64,000 nt of DNA from Ectothiorhodospira magna (lineage in GTDB: Bacteria > Pseudomonadota > Gammaproteobacteria > Ectothiorhodospirales > Ectothiorhodospiraceae), in NCBI RefSeq assembly GCF_900110965.1, contig NZ_FOFO01000014.1:19363-83362 (forward strand). The letters run 5' to 3'. The notes beneath the pieces were generated by a model. The model was not told the DNA's origin. It ran no database searches and saw only the letters and a list, made by a program, of their open reading frames with translations. The translations under genes and the position numbers were made by a program. Of the stretch, positions 21,801-29,817 are shown in pieces; the first letter of the stretch is position 1; each line of letters starts with the position of its first letter.

Positions 21801-22415
21801 GGTCCGCTGACGCTGGAGACGTTCCAGGGTTTCGGCCTGGGTACGGGACTGTTCTTCCAGTCGGGCCAGGGTGACCCGCTTCTGATCCACTTCCAGGATG
21901 GTCTGGTCCCGGCGTCGTTCCAGCAGGGCGATATCGTCTTCAATCTGGCTGATGCTGCGTTCCTGGCCAGGAATGATGGGCAGATGCAACAGGTTCTGAT
22001 CCAGCCGCTGACGGGCTTCCTGCAAACGCTCCACCGCCAACTGGGCGATTGCGGCCCGGTCCAGGGCGCCGCGGAGTCGCTCCACTGCGGAGCGTTCCTG
22101 CTCCAGAGCGGTCTGCCAGAGGGCCCGTTCTGTATCGGACAGTTCCCCGTCACCGGCTCGCTGACTCAGCCGCTGCTCCGGGCTGGCCTGCAGCCAGGTC
22201 TCGGCAGGGTTGGTATCGATGCTCTGGACCAGGGGCTGAACACGGATCATGCCCTGATCAAGCAGATCCCTCTGGGCATCCAGTTCCCCTTGGGTGATCG
22301 GTACTGGACCCGACGCCGGCGCCACATTCGCCTCCTGAGCCAGGATGGGCGCACCCCATCCAAGACACAGGATGAATGTCACCAGTAGCCAGGTCATCAG
22401 GCGGCGAATCAACAT
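18882..22415 (-). CDS. MscK/MscM-type mechanosensitive ion channel
   Basis: Large inner-membrane mechanosensitive channel that opens under membrane tension to relieve osmotic stress. The 1177-aa protein starts with a signal sequence (LLVTFILCLGWGAPILAQ), followed by a long periplasmic coiled-coil domain rich in Glu, Arg and Leu (about residues 60-470). Then come several transmembrane helices (about 500-850) and a C-terminal MscS channel core with the pore-helix region LGLGFGLQEVVANF and a beta domain (GDTITIGEYSGTVTRI). The order and length fit MscK/YjeP (MscM). ATG at 22415 has AGAGG upstream. It is probably monocistronic, ending at its own terminator. Confidence 0.9.
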   Translation of the reverse strand: MLIRRLMTWLLVTFILCLGWGAPILAQEANVAPASGPVPITQGELDAQRDLLDQGMIRVQPLVQSIDTNPAETWLQASPEQRLSQRAGDGELSDTERALWQTALEQERSAVERLRGALDRAAIAQLAVERLQEARQRLDQNLLHLPIIPGQERSISQIEDDIALLERRRDQTILEVDQKRVTLARLEEQSRTQAETLERLQRQRTEELAALPPDPEDAELASAVDGARQAMTRRADARIIAAQLDSQTLPPRLEILRLEIPALELELRWLRTSLAALEHELHERASAELRALQQSLQRLLDREPDVRDQLAGDIQALRVRFDRIAETQTRIRVLQQERDYYLRIERELTQTLANVRERLEVGGLTEALGSLFLEEQRRLRDLDETRFKVRGIERELAQSRLRAITLREQLSTPIAPAALNGDDLGLGELRRLREQALTIQLHAEEALADQLRQTDLRLRAVVVLVDELDQILRETLLWWPSHVPVGGDWMARIPAATLALLDPAAWQEVRHVLREVTLGSPIPLGLTLLLSLVLYALGRGTPSHLEDLAARTRHRFTDNIKLTLQALGWSLLRVLPIPVLLMATSLRLETIPEVGHGVEVLATMFFSASIWWLAGHLLLLLTHKNGVGTAHFKWNPLMVKRLRRHLAWFLPTQLLLILLLALTFSHPSDLVFDVFGRMTLMAAVVISALLGWWLLSPIPEGEEPPLNERRRRLFRMLIGLTALTLTGLILAGYLLTVGEIMGRTIDTLVIVGLIWLGYNLSARALILSETRLRVRRMREQRAKAAAMESSAGLGTGAEGGMDIPEPHLSMEDVNLQTRTLMRITVGAGVVLALFWAWSDVLPALTWLDSITLWSRTIMVGEAEVLSRVSLLNFLMAIFLGVVFTLAARNLPGLVEILLSRSTQMDAAGRYTVTMLLRYALTVVAIISVFSLLGLRWSELQWMVAALTLGLGFGLQEVVANFVSGLIILFERPIRVGDTITIGEYSGTVTRIRTRATTIVDWDNREVVIPNKNFITERLINWTLSDTVTRLVIPVGVSYSADVDLVRETLLQIAKDNPQVLKEPGPSVFFIHFGDSALNFELRVYVSQLRERLLTTSELHTTIIKRFRELNIEIAFPQMDLHIRDMVPTPGGPTQSPSAGQAPRLRNAPDRDPGLEGSTPASSQPDIGSGDESGERSD

Positions 22416-22508
22416 AAAAGAACAGACCTCTGGGTGGCATGCTGCGTGGTTGCAGGCATTGGGCCACCCATTATAGGGGATTGGAGAAGGCGTGCTCCAA
22501 GCAGGCAA

Positions 22509-23705
22509 CTAACCGTCCCGCTCTCCAGGCCGGGGTTCCAGTGCGTAGGGTTTCACCAGTTGCCACACATGGTCCGGGATCATGTGTTTCATCCGTCCGG
22601 GCTGAGCCCGGCGCAGGTGCAGCACCGTCTCCACCGCCTTCATCTCCACCCGCGCCCGGGCAAATTCCAGACCCCGGGGTCCGATACGGGGCATGAGAAA
22701 GGCCGCCAGGGGGCGTGCCCAGTCGGGCATGCCGCGCAGGGGCAGGCCGCCCGCCGCCCGCTCGGTATTCTTCATGAATCCCTTCACCGGCCCTTGCCGC
22801 TTGCCGGCACTGGTGCAGGGCGCGGTGCGCACTTCATCACCCAGGAGATCCAGCAGGGCCTCTCCCTTGTCGTTGCGCACCACCAGCCATTGTTCTCCCC
22901 GTCCCGCCATGTAACCCACGGTGATGTCCGCCAGCACATTGGTGTAGTCCACACAGGTTTGGCAGGTGAGAGGAAAGAAATCCCGGGGCAGCCTGGAGAT
23001 GGGGAGCTTGAGGAAGGGGATGGTCTGTACCCGGCCATCTTCGAACCTCAGTTCCACATGGTAATCGGCACGAAATTCCAGGTAGGTCACCGTCTCCGGC
23101 CGGTCCGCCAGCAGGGCCAGGAATTCATGGAAATGTTCGGTGGTGGTGTTGTCGGAGCAGGGGGTACCGATAACGTAAAGGGCATCCAGGTCCAGTTCGG
23201 GTTCGATGGCCCGCAGGGCATAGACCTGACAGGGCAGGCCGATCACCGCCAGACGCCGATGGCCCTGGGCCAGGGCTGGTTCCAGATGGGCCAGCAGGGG
23301 GGCGTAGCCCATGCGCATGCCCCGGCATTGGGCCATGTCCTCGGCGCGGGTGACCAGTATCGGTTGAGGACGCCAGCGGTCCTGGGGGTCGGCGGTCATG
23401 GTGAGCACCGCATCCACCTGACCGGTCTCCAGCAGCCGTTCGCCGATACGGGTGGTAATGCCGGTCCACTGGGCGCCATCTCGCGGGGTGTTCATGGCCG
23501 CTTGCAGCATCCGGCGATAGGGGCCGAAGAACAGTTCGTCTTCCTGGTCCGGGTTCCGTGCCCGGCCATGGACCTGGGTCTCCAGCCGGTCATATCGGGG
23601 GTGGATGAACTGGCAGGCCCGGCCGCAGCGCCGGGGATCGGCGGTGCGGGAGAGGCCGCAGTCGGTACACAGGTCGCGGTGGGGAATGGCGGCGGCTTCG
23701 GTCAC
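22509..23705 (-). CDS. bciB: BciB-type 3,8-divinyl (proto)chlorophyllide 8-vinyl reductase
   Basis: FrhB-family iron-sulfur flavoprotein. The N-terminus LCTDCGLSR and the following Cys pattern, HGRARNPDQEDELFFG, GAQWTGI, VIGLPCQVYALRA, YVIGTPCSDN and CQTCVDYTN correspond to the order of motifs I know in BciB, the ferredoxin-dependent enzyme that reduces the 8-vinyl group in bacteriochlorophyll/chlorophyll synthesis. Related FrhB proteins in plants reduce 7-hydroxymethyl chlorophyll, so substrate is inferred. The GTG at 23705 gives about 398 aa; a TTG at 23753 inside the ccmI end is an alternative. It lies 28 bp after ccmI, as the last gene of the ccmEFGHI run. Confidence 0.78.
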   Translation of the reverse strand: MTEAAAIPHRDLCTDCGLSRTADPRRCGRACQFIHPRYDRLETQVHGRARNPDQEDELFFGPYRRMLQAAMNTPRDGAQWTGITTRIGERLLETGQVDAVLTMTADPQDRWRPQPILVTRAEDMAQCRGMRMGYAPLLAHLEPALAQGHRRLAVIGLPCQVYALRAIEPELDLDALYVIGTPCSDNTTTEHFHEFLALLADRPETVTYLEFRADYHVELRFEDGRVQTIPFLKLPISRLPRDFFPLTCQTCVDYTNVLADITVGYMAGRGEQWLVVRNDKGEALLDLLGDEVRTAPCTSAGKRQGPVKGFMKNTERAAGGLPLRGMPDWARPLAAFLMPRIGPRGLEFARARVEMKAVETVLHLRRAQPGRMKHMIPDHVWQLVKPYALEPRPGERDG

Positions 23706-23733
23706 GGCACTGGATCTCTGAGTTTTTATTGAA

Positions 23734-24975
23734 TCAAGGCAGGAGGCGATCAATGGTCAGCCGGACCTTCGGCGCGGGGGCGTCGGCGGTGACGGTGATC
23801 GGCTCGCTGACCCCTTCCATGTCACCGCTGACGGCCTGGGCCATGCCGGTGCGGCTGAGGCGGGCCACCACCTGCACCTGCTGGACATCGGCCAGTGACA
23901 TGCCAGCCACCATGCCCCCCTCATCTTCCAGGCGCAGGGTCAGGGGGAAGGATTCCACCTGGAGGCGTTTGACCGCCAGGGGCATGCGGGAACCCTGGAC
24001 AGGACGGGCAAACACCACCAGGAACGCCTCGTCGGTCAGGCGCTCTGCCAGGGCCGCATCCAGCATCACCTCCACCTGGATGGCCAGGGGGGCGGCAGGT
24101 TCCTCGCCTGGGGTGACAGATCCATTGATCTCGGTGCCGATCATGGCCCGGACATCACCCAGGGCATCGGCCACGGAGCGGGCAATGTCCGTGTCTTCGG
24201 GCAACTGCGCCAACAGGTGTTCCAGGCGTGTGGCGGCACGGGGGTAATTGCCCTGCTGAAAATCTCCAATGGCCCCCAGCCACAGGGCGTTTTGATGATC
24301 CGGGTCCAGGGCCAGGGCACGGTCCAGCAATTCGCTGGCCCGTGGCGTCATCCGCCCGCCGGCCACCATCATCAGGGCATCGGCATAGTCCACGTTCAGG
24401 TCCGGCTGATCCCCCAATCGGCGGTGAGCCTCTCCGAATGCTGCGGCGGCCTCCTCGAACTGCTCGATGAAGCCGTGGGCGCGGCCCAGAAACAGCCAGT
24501 TTTCCGTATTGTCCGGGTCGGTCTCCAGTTGCTGCCGCAGTTGCACGATCATCCGTTCCACATCCAGATCATTTTGGCCAAGCGCCAGGGTCTGGGTGGG
24601 GGACATGCGGGGGGTGGTGTCCATATGGACATGGATCAGCAGGGCCAGCATGGGGACCAGTACCGCAGTGATGCCCAGCAGGATCAGGCCCTGGCGCGGG
24701 GCGGGCGCGGGAGAGGCCGGGGTATCATCGGGCTGTTCCACGTCGGTGATGAGATTATCTTCCAGTTCCGCCCGGGCCGCTTCGTACTGCTCGCGGGTCA
24801 GCAGACCCCCTGCCAGTTCCTGATCCAGCTCCGCCATGCGCTCCCGGTAAATGGTGAGATTGAGGCCACGAAAGGCCACATCGGCCTGCCGACGATGACG
24901 GATGAAGGGCCAGAGAATGATCAGAACCGCCAGGGCACATAGCAGGACGGCACCGATCCAGAATCCAATACTCAT
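23734..24975 (-). CDS. ccmI: Cytochrome c biogenesis TPR protein CcmI
   Basis: Holds apocytochrome c and presents it to the CcmFH heme-ligation complex. The 413-aa protein has two N-terminal membrane helices (about residues 5-22 and 95-115) flanking a cytoplasmic leucine-zipper-like loop (YRERMAELDQEL). A periplasmic TPR domain (about 140-270) and a C-terminal beta domain that binds apocytochrome complete it. Its ATG overlaps the ccmH stop by 4 bp. Confidence 0.93.
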   Translation of the reverse strand: MSIGFWIGAVLLCALAVLIILWPFIRHRRQADVAFRGLNLTIYRERMAELDQELAGGLLTREQYEAARAELEDNLITDVEQPDDTPASPAPAPRQGLILLGITAVLVPMLALLIHVHMDTTPRMSPTQTLALGQNDLDVERMIVQLRQQLETDPDNTENWLFLGRAHGFIEQFEEAAAAFGEAHRRLGDQPDLNVDYADALMMVAGGRMTPRASELLDRALALDPDHQNALWLGAIGDFQQGNYPRAATRLEHLLAQLPEDTDIARSVADALGDVRAMIGTEINGSVTPGEEPAAPLAIQVEVMLDAALAERLTDEAFLVVFARPVQGSRMPLAVKRLQVESFPLTLRLEDEGGMVAGMSLADVQQVQVVARLSRTGMAQAVSGDMEGVSEPITVTADAPAPKVRLTIDRLLP

Positions 24976-25451
24976 GAATCATTTCCTTCATTCAGCAGGC
25001 GTCGGGCACGCTCCCGGGCATCAGCATCGGCCATGGGCTGCTCATCCCGCTGACGGCTCTTGCGAGCGGTGAGGTACAGGGCCACCAGGCCGATCAGCAG
25101 CAGGATGAACGGCCCGGTCCAGAGCAGGAAGGTAGCGGCGGACAGGGGAGGGCGGTAGAGCACGAACTGGCCGTAGCGAGCCACCATGTAGTCGATGATC
25201 TGTTCATCGGTGGCGCCGGCCCGGAGCTGATCCCGCAGTTCCCGGCGCAGATCCCGGGCCAGTCCGGCGTCGGAGTCCGCCAGGGACTGGTTCTGGCAGA
25301 CGGTGCAGCGCAGTTCGTGGAGCATGGCCCGATAGCGTTGCTCCAGTACCGGGTCGTCGAAGTCGGTGGGATCGACCCCGCCGGCCAGGGTCGGGCCGGC
25401 CAGGGACAGTCCCAGGATCACCAGGGTGAGCAGGGATGTCAGGGATTTCAC
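24972..25451 (-). CDS. ccmH: Cytochrome c biogenesis protein CcmH
   Basis: Periplasmic thioredoxin-like reductant of apocytochrome c in the heme-ligation step. The 159-aa protein has a signal peptide, the diagnostic LRCTVCQNQSLADS motif (two Cys near residues 49-52), then a C-terminal transmembrane helix (ATFLLWTGPFILLLIGLVAL) and a basic tail. It corresponds to the short (Pseudomonas-type) CcmH, with the TPR part as a separate ccmI. It overlaps ccmG and ccmI by 4 bp each. Confidence 0.96.
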   Translation of the reverse strand: MKSLTSLLTLVILGLSLAGPTLAGGVDPTDFDDPVLEQRYRAMLHELRCTVCQNQSLADSDAGLARDLRRELRDQLRAGATDEQIIDYMVARYGQFVLYRPPLSAATFLLWTGPFILLLIGLVALYLTARKSRQRDEQPMADADARERARRLLNEGNDS

Positions 25452-25984
25452 AGCGATTCACCCCGCAATTGTTCCACCAGGGGCAGAATGTTGTACTGGG
25501 CATCCCGCCCGCTCAGTGGCCCCACGTGCTTGTAACGGATATAGCCCCTGCGGTCGATGATAAAGGTCTCCGGCGTGCCGTAAACCCCCCAGTTGATGCC
25601 CACCCGGCCTTCCAGGTCGTGGGCGTTCCAGACATAGGGGTTGTTCATGCTGCCCAGAAAGGCCAGCCCGTCGCGGCGGTCATCCTTGTAGTTGAGGCCG
25701 TAGATGGGCACACCCTGCTCGGCCAGGGCCAGCAGCACCGGATGTTCCTGGCGGCAGGAGACGCACCAGCTGGCCCAGATATTGAGCAGCACCACCTCGC
25801 CAGCAAAGTCGTCGGTGCCCACCATGCGCGCCGGGTCTTCCAGATCGGGCAACTGGAACTGGGGGGCAGGTTGGCCCACCAGGGGCGAGGGCACCCGCCG
25901 GGGGTCCAGGGTCAGGCCCACCATCATGAATACGCCCAGTACCACAACCAGGGCAAGAGGCAGCAGGTAGCGCAAACGCTTCAT
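25448..25984 (-). CDS. ccmG: Periplasmic thiol:disulfide interchange protein CcmG/DsbE
   Basis: Membrane-tethered thioredoxin-fold protein that reduces apocytochrome c or CcmH. The 178-aa protein has one N-terminal anchor (about residues 5-22), the family motif around QFQLPDL, and the active site WASWCVSCRQEHP. The GVPETF-like strand near YGTPETFIIDRRG includes the cis-Pro. It overlaps the ccmF stop by 4 bp. Confidence 0.95.
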   Translation of the reverse strand: MKRLRYLLPLALVVVLGVFMMVGLTLDPRRVPSPLVGQPAPQFQLPDLEDPARMVGTDDFAGEVVLLNIWASWCVSCRQEHPVLLALAEQGVPIYGLNYKDDRRDGLAFLGSMNNPYVWNAHDLEGRVGINWGVYGTPETFIIDRRGYIRYKHVGPLSGRDAQYNILPLVEQLRGESL

Positions 25985-28002
25985 GGGGTAGCACTCCGAT
26001 CGGCAGATTCAGGCAGGTCAGCGGTGCTTGCCTTGTCCGGGGCGTCGGTGGATTTTTCCCGGGTGCGGCGGGCAAACACCCGGTAGCGACGGTCCGCCGC
26101 GGCCATCAGGCCCCCCAGGACAATGAGGGTGGCGCCGATCCACAGCCAGACCTGAAACGGATTGTGATAAAGACGCAGGGACCAGGTCTCTCCCGGCAGA
26201 GGCTCCCCCAAGGCGACAAAGATGTCCCGGGTGAAGCGGGTCTGATAGGCGGCCTGGGCCATGGGCTGGGTCTGCACCCGATAGACCCGGCGTTGGGGGA
26301 AGAGCTCGGTGACGAACTCACCGTCCCGGGTCACCACGATACGGGCTTCGATGGCCTCGTAGTTGGGGCCACGCACGCCGTAGGTTTCCCGCAATTCATA
26401 GGTGTAGCCGGCCAGGGTGTGACTCTGGCCGTAGCCCAGGCGCACGTCCTGTTCCTGCTCGAAGGCCATCAGCAGGGTGATGCCGATGACCAGGATCGCA
26501 AAGCCCACATGGCTGATGGTCATGCCGTAGTAGCCGGCGGAGGTTTTACCCAGGGCGGTGAGCGGGTTGCCGCCCCGCTGGGTGGCGCGACCGTACAGGT
26601 CACGGGCAACGGTGAAAATAATCCAGAAGCCCAGGGCCGTGCCCAGCACCACCATCAGGGTGATGCTGCCCTGCATGGCCAGGGGGAACACCACCCCGGC
26701 GGCCAGGGCCGCCAGCAGGGTATGCCACAGACGCCGTGTCACCTCCAGGGGGTAGACATGCTTCCAGCGCAGCAGCGGCCCCAGCCCCACCAGGAATATC
26801 AGCGGCAGCATGAGGGGCGCAAAGACCGCATTGAAGTAGGGCGGACCCACGGAAATCTTGCCCATGCCCAGGGTATCCAGCAGCAGGGGATAGAGGGTGC
26901 CCAGCAGTACTGCGGCCAGGGCCACCATGAGGATGACATTATTGGCCAGCAGGGCGCCTTCCCGGGACACCGGATCAAACTCCGCGTGGCTGCGTACCGT
27001 GGGGGCGCGCCAGGCGTAGAGGGCGAAGGAGATCCCCGTCACCGCCAGCAGCAACATCAGGATGTAGACACCCCGGGTGGGGTCGGTGGCAAAGGCATGG
27101 ACCGATACCAGCACTCCGGAGCGGACCAGGAAGGTGCCCAGCAGGCTCAGGGAGAAGGCCAAAATGGCCATCAATACGGTCCAACTGCGAAAAGCGCCGC
27201 GCTTTTCCGTCACCGCCAGGGAGTGGATCAGGGCGGTGGCCGCCAGCCAGGGCATCAGGGAGGCGTTTTCCACCGGGTCCCAGAACCACCAGCCGCCCCA
27301 GCCCAGGGTGTAATAGGCCCACCAGCTGCCCAGGGCGATGCCGGCGCCCAGGAAGGCCCAGGCCGCGGTGGCCCAGGGTCGGGTCCAGCGTGCCCAGGCG
27401 GCATCCAGACGACCGCCGATGAGGGCGGCCACCGCGATGGCAAAGGGGACCGCCAGGCCCACATAGCCCATGTAGAGCATGGGGGGGTGCAGTACCAGGC
27501 CGGGATCCTGCAACAGGGGATTGAGATCCCGTCCGTCCGCTGGCACCGGGAAGATGGCCTCGAAGGGATTGGAGGTGAACAGGGTGAAGGAGAGGATACC
27601 CACGCTCACCAGACCCATCACCGCCACGGTGCGGGCCGCCAGCACCGCCGGAAGCCCCTTGCTGAACAGGGACACCGCCAGGGACCAGCCCGCCAGCATC
27701 AGCGCCCACAGGACCAGGGAGCCTTCATGGCCGCCCCAGACGCCGGAGATGCGGTACACCAGGGGCAGGGCGGAATTGGAATGGTTGGCCACATAGGCCA
27801 CGGAGAAATCATGGGTGATGAAGGCGTAGGTCAGCGCCAGATAGGCGATGGCCAGGAACAGGAACTGTCCCGCCACCGCCGTGTGGGCGGTGGCCATCCA
27901 GGTCCGGTGGTTCCAGTGGGCGCCCACCAGGGGGATGATGCCCTGGACCAGGGCCATGAGCAGGGCAAGGATGAGGGCCAGCTGGCCAATTTCGGGTATC
28001 AC
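25981..28002 (-). CDS. ccmF: Heme lyase CcmF
   Basis: Integral membrane subunit that ligates heme to apocytochrome c. The 673-aa protein has about 15 membrane segments and the tryptophan-rich heme-handling motif WGGWWFWDPVENASLMPW (about residues 235-252), plus conserved periplasmic His residues. It is followed with a 4-bp overlap by ccmG and preceded by ccmE (2-bp gap). Confidence 0.96.
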   Translation of the reverse strand: MIPEIGQLALILALLMALVQGIIPLVGAHWNHRTWMATAHTAVAGQFLFLAIAYLALTYAFITHDFSVAYVANHSNSALPLVYRISGVWGGHEGSLVLWALMLAGWSLAVSLFSKGLPAVLAARTVAVMGLVSVGILSFTLFTSNPFEAIFPVPADGRDLNPLLQDPGLVLHPPMLYMGYVGLAVPFAIAVAALIGGRLDAAWARWTRPWATAAWAFLGAGIALGSWWAYYTLGWGGWWFWDPVENASLMPWLAATALIHSLAVTEKRGAFRSWTVLMAILAFSLSLLGTFLVRSGVLVSVHAFATDPTRGVYILMLLLAVTGISFALYAWRAPTVRSHAEFDPVSREGALLANNVILMVALAAVLLGTLYPLLLDTLGMGKISVGPPYFNAVFAPLMLPLIFLVGLGPLLRWKHVYPLEVTRRLWHTLLAALAAGVVFPLAMQGSITLMVVLGTALGFWIIFTVARDLYGRATQRGGNPLTALGKTSAGYYGMTISHVGFAILVIGITLLMAFEQEQDVRLGYGQSHTLAGYTYELRETYGVRGPNYEAIEARIVVTRDGEFVTELFPQRRVYRVQTQPMAQAAYQTRFTRDIFVALGEPLPGETWSLRLYHNPFQVWLWIGATLIVLGGLMAAADRRYRVFARRTREKSTDAPDKASTADLPESADRSATP

Positions 28003-28004
28003 GC

Positions 28005-28460
28005 TCAGTACGCCTTCTGGCCGGGATGGGCTTCGTAACCTGCCGCCTTGAGGGCCGCGGCCACTTCCGGTGCCATATAGTTTTCATCATGGCGGGCCAG
28101 CACCCGTTCGGCGCGGAATACGCCGTCGGGTCCCATGCGACCGTGGGTGACCACCCCTTGTCCTTCCCGGAACAGATCCGGCAGCAGGCCCACATATTCC
28201 ACCGGGATGCTGTGCCGGGTGTCGGTGACGCGGAAGAAGACCGTCAGACCTTCCTCGGCGTGACGGATGGAGCCATCTTCCACCAGGCCCCCCAGACGGA
28301 TGATGCGTTCACCGGGGGCCTCGCCTTCCACCAACTGGCTGGGGCCATAGAAATACATGAGATTTTCCCGAAACGCGCTCAGGGCCAGGGCAGTGGCCCC
28401 GGATACCGCCAGGACCACCAGCGCCACGCCGGCCATCCGTCTTTTCTGTCGAGGTGTCAT
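28005..28460 (-). CDS. ccmE: Heme chaperone CcmE
   Basis: Periplasmic heme shuttle that covalently binds heme through a histidine and delivers it to CcmF. The 151-aa protein has an N-terminal anchor (about residues 8-29), a beta-barrel OB fold and the heme-binding His124 in LARHDENYMAPEV, with Tyr128 as ligand. It is the first gene of the minus-strand ccmEFGHI-bciB run. Its upstream region is shared with divergent cheV. Confidence 0.96.
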   Translation of the reverse strand: MTPRQKRRMAGVALVVLAVSGATALALSAFRENLMYFYGPSQLVEGEAPGERIIRLGGLVEDGSIRHAEEGLTVFFRVTDTRHSIPVEYVGLLPDLFREGQGVVTHGRMGPDGVFRAERVLARHDENYMAPEVAAALKAAGYEAHPGQKAY

Positions 28461-28566
28461 TCACACACTCCTGCCTGCTGAGGGATCTTGCGATGAGAGC
28501 CGGTACCTGGGCGGCGGGTGTGGCCTGGGAGTCACCGGCTTGCCTGGCCGCGGGCCATTGATAGCA

Positions 28567-28649
28567 CCGATTCAGGTGGAGCCGCAACCAGACCCAGGTT
28601 GCCGGCATGGTGATCTTTCCAGGCAATCTCCACCAAGACAGCGAATCGG
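28567..28649. promoter_or_regulatory. Nested-helix structured element (possible leader RNA)
   Basis: Three perfect helices nest within 83 bp. The outer one is CCGATTC (28567-28573) with GAATCGG (28643-28649). The next is GGTGGAG (28575-28581) with CTCCACC (28628-28634). The inner hairpin is GCAACC (28584-28589) with GGTTGC (28597-28602), with a 7-nt loop. A fourth short pairing, TTGCC with GGCAA (28599-28603, 28622-28626), competes with the inner hairpin, which could allow switching. It could be a leader RNA of ccmE or cheV, or the trace of a mobile palindromic element. I do not recognise it as a known riboswitch. Confidence 0.45.
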
Positions 28650-28678
28650 GGTTCCGGTTCTGGCCTTCGGGAGGACTC

Positions 28679-28692
28679 TTGATGTGAGTCAA
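28679..28692. promoter_or_regulatory. FNR/ANR-like binding site
   Basis: TTGAT-GTGA-GTCAA matches the FNR dyad TTGAT-N4-ATCAA at 9 of 10 positions. It lies 219 bp upstream of ccmE and 129 bp upstream of the cheV start, between the two divergent ccm transcription units. Oxygen-dependent control of cytochrome c maturation by FNR-type regulators is well known, so the location is plausible. Confidence 0.5.
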
Positions 28693-28820
28693 GCAGAGCG
28701 GGTCCGTGGTCAAGACGGATCGCAGGCCATGATTTCCTGACCCGTGGATGGTCATTCAGCATCCATTGCAAGGCGGATTAGCTTAACATGGGGCAAGCTC
28801 AGTTCATCGGGAGTCTGCTC

Positions 28821-29756
28821 ATGGCGGATCATCAATGGGGTTCGTCCCTGGAATCCAATCGGGTGGCGGGTACCCGCCTTGAATTGCTGCTGTTTCAACT
28901 GGAAGGGCAGCAACTTTACGGCATCAACGTGTTCAAGGTGCAGGAGGTCATTCCCTATCAGCCCCTGTCCCGGCTGGCGGGTGCCCATTCGCTGGTGAAG
29001 GGCATCGCCACCTTGCGGGGCATCACCATGCCCATCATGGACCTGTCCCTGGCCATCGGCGGACCGGCACTGAGGGAACCGGAAAAGGGCAATATCATCA
29101 TTACCGAGTACAACCGTTCCGTACATGGCTTTTTGATCCGGCGGGTGGAGCGGATCATCAATACCCAGTGGGACAGGGTGCAGCCCCCGCCCCGCAGCAC
29201 CGGCCGCAATGCCTACGTCACTGCTGTCACCCTGGTCAACGAGCAAATCGTCGAAATCCTGGACGTGGAGAAGGTGCTGGATCAGGTGGTTCATGCCAGT
29301 ACCGAAGTCTCCCGCGACCTGACCGAAACGGTACGGGCCCAGGAATGCAAGATTCTGGTGGTGGACGATTCCAGTGTGGCCCGCAACCAGATCCGGGCCT
29401 CCCTGGAACAGCTGGGTGTCCAGTGTACCCTGGTCACCGACGGCAAACATGCCATGGACCTGATCCTGCGTCTGCAGGCCGAGGGTGTGGACGTGGCCCG
29501 CCATTTCACCATGGTCGTTTCTGATATCGAGATGCCGGAAATGGACGGCTATCAGCTCACCACCAGCATCCGCCAGGATCCCCGGCTACGGGGGCTTTAT
29601 ATCCTGCTGCATTCCTCCATCAGCGGCGTCTTCAATGTGGATATGGTGCGGCGCACGGGGGCCAACAAGTTCATCCAGAAGTATCACCCCGATGATCTGG
29701 CCCAGGCGGTGCGTGAGCGCCTGGAACAGATTGGCGCCGCACCGGTGGAAGGCTGA
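28821..29756 (+). CDS. cheV: Chemotaxis coupling protein CheV (CheW-REC)
   Basis: Couples chemoreceptors to CheA and adjusts signalling through a phosphorylatable receiver. The 311-aa protein has a CheW domain (about residues 15-160, with LLFQLEGQQLYGINVFKVQEV) and a receiver domain (about 180-305). In the receiver, acidic residues are in ILVVDDSS, the phospho-Asp is in VVSDIEMPEMDG and the Lys is in KFIQKY. ATG at 28821 has GGGAG 7 bases upstream; an earlier ATG at 28788 has none. It is 61 bp upstream of ccmA and may be transcribed with it. Confidence 0.94.
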   Translation: MADHQWGSSLESNRVAGTRLELLLFQLEGQQLYGINVFKVQEVIPYQPLSRLAGAHSLVKGIATLRGITMPIMDLSLAIGGPALREPEKGNIIITEYNRSVHGFLIRRVERIINTQWDRVQPPPRSTGRNAYVTAVTLVNEQIVEILDVEKVLDQVVHASTEVSRDLTETVRAQECKILVVDDSSVARNQIRASLEQLGVQCTLVTDGKHAMDLILRLQAEGVDVARHFTMVVSDIEMPEMDGYQLTTSIRQDPRLRGLYILLHSSISGVFNVDMVRRTGANKFIQKYHPDDLAQAVRERLEQIGAAPVEG

Positions 29757-29817
29757 CAGTGTACCGGCCTGGGTGTACCATCACCGGTTTTCGAGCCATC
29801 CGGGGCCATCCCAATTG

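Larger units (their letters stand above)
28461..28820. other. 360-bp divergent intergenic region between ccmE and cheV
   Basis: No gene is convincing here. It must contain the promoters for the ccmEFGHI-bciB and cheV-ccmABCD units. Two structures stand out and are listed separately: a nested palindromic element at 28567-28649 and an FNR-like dyad at 28679-28692. Short open frames crossing the palindromes on the minus strand lack ribosome sites and family resemblance. Confidence 0.6.

Noticed and set aside
28309..28755. Minus-strand frame of 148 codons upstream of ccmE.
   Set aside because: It crosses the nested palindromes and runs into ccmE in another frame. It has no ribosome site and no recognisable fold.
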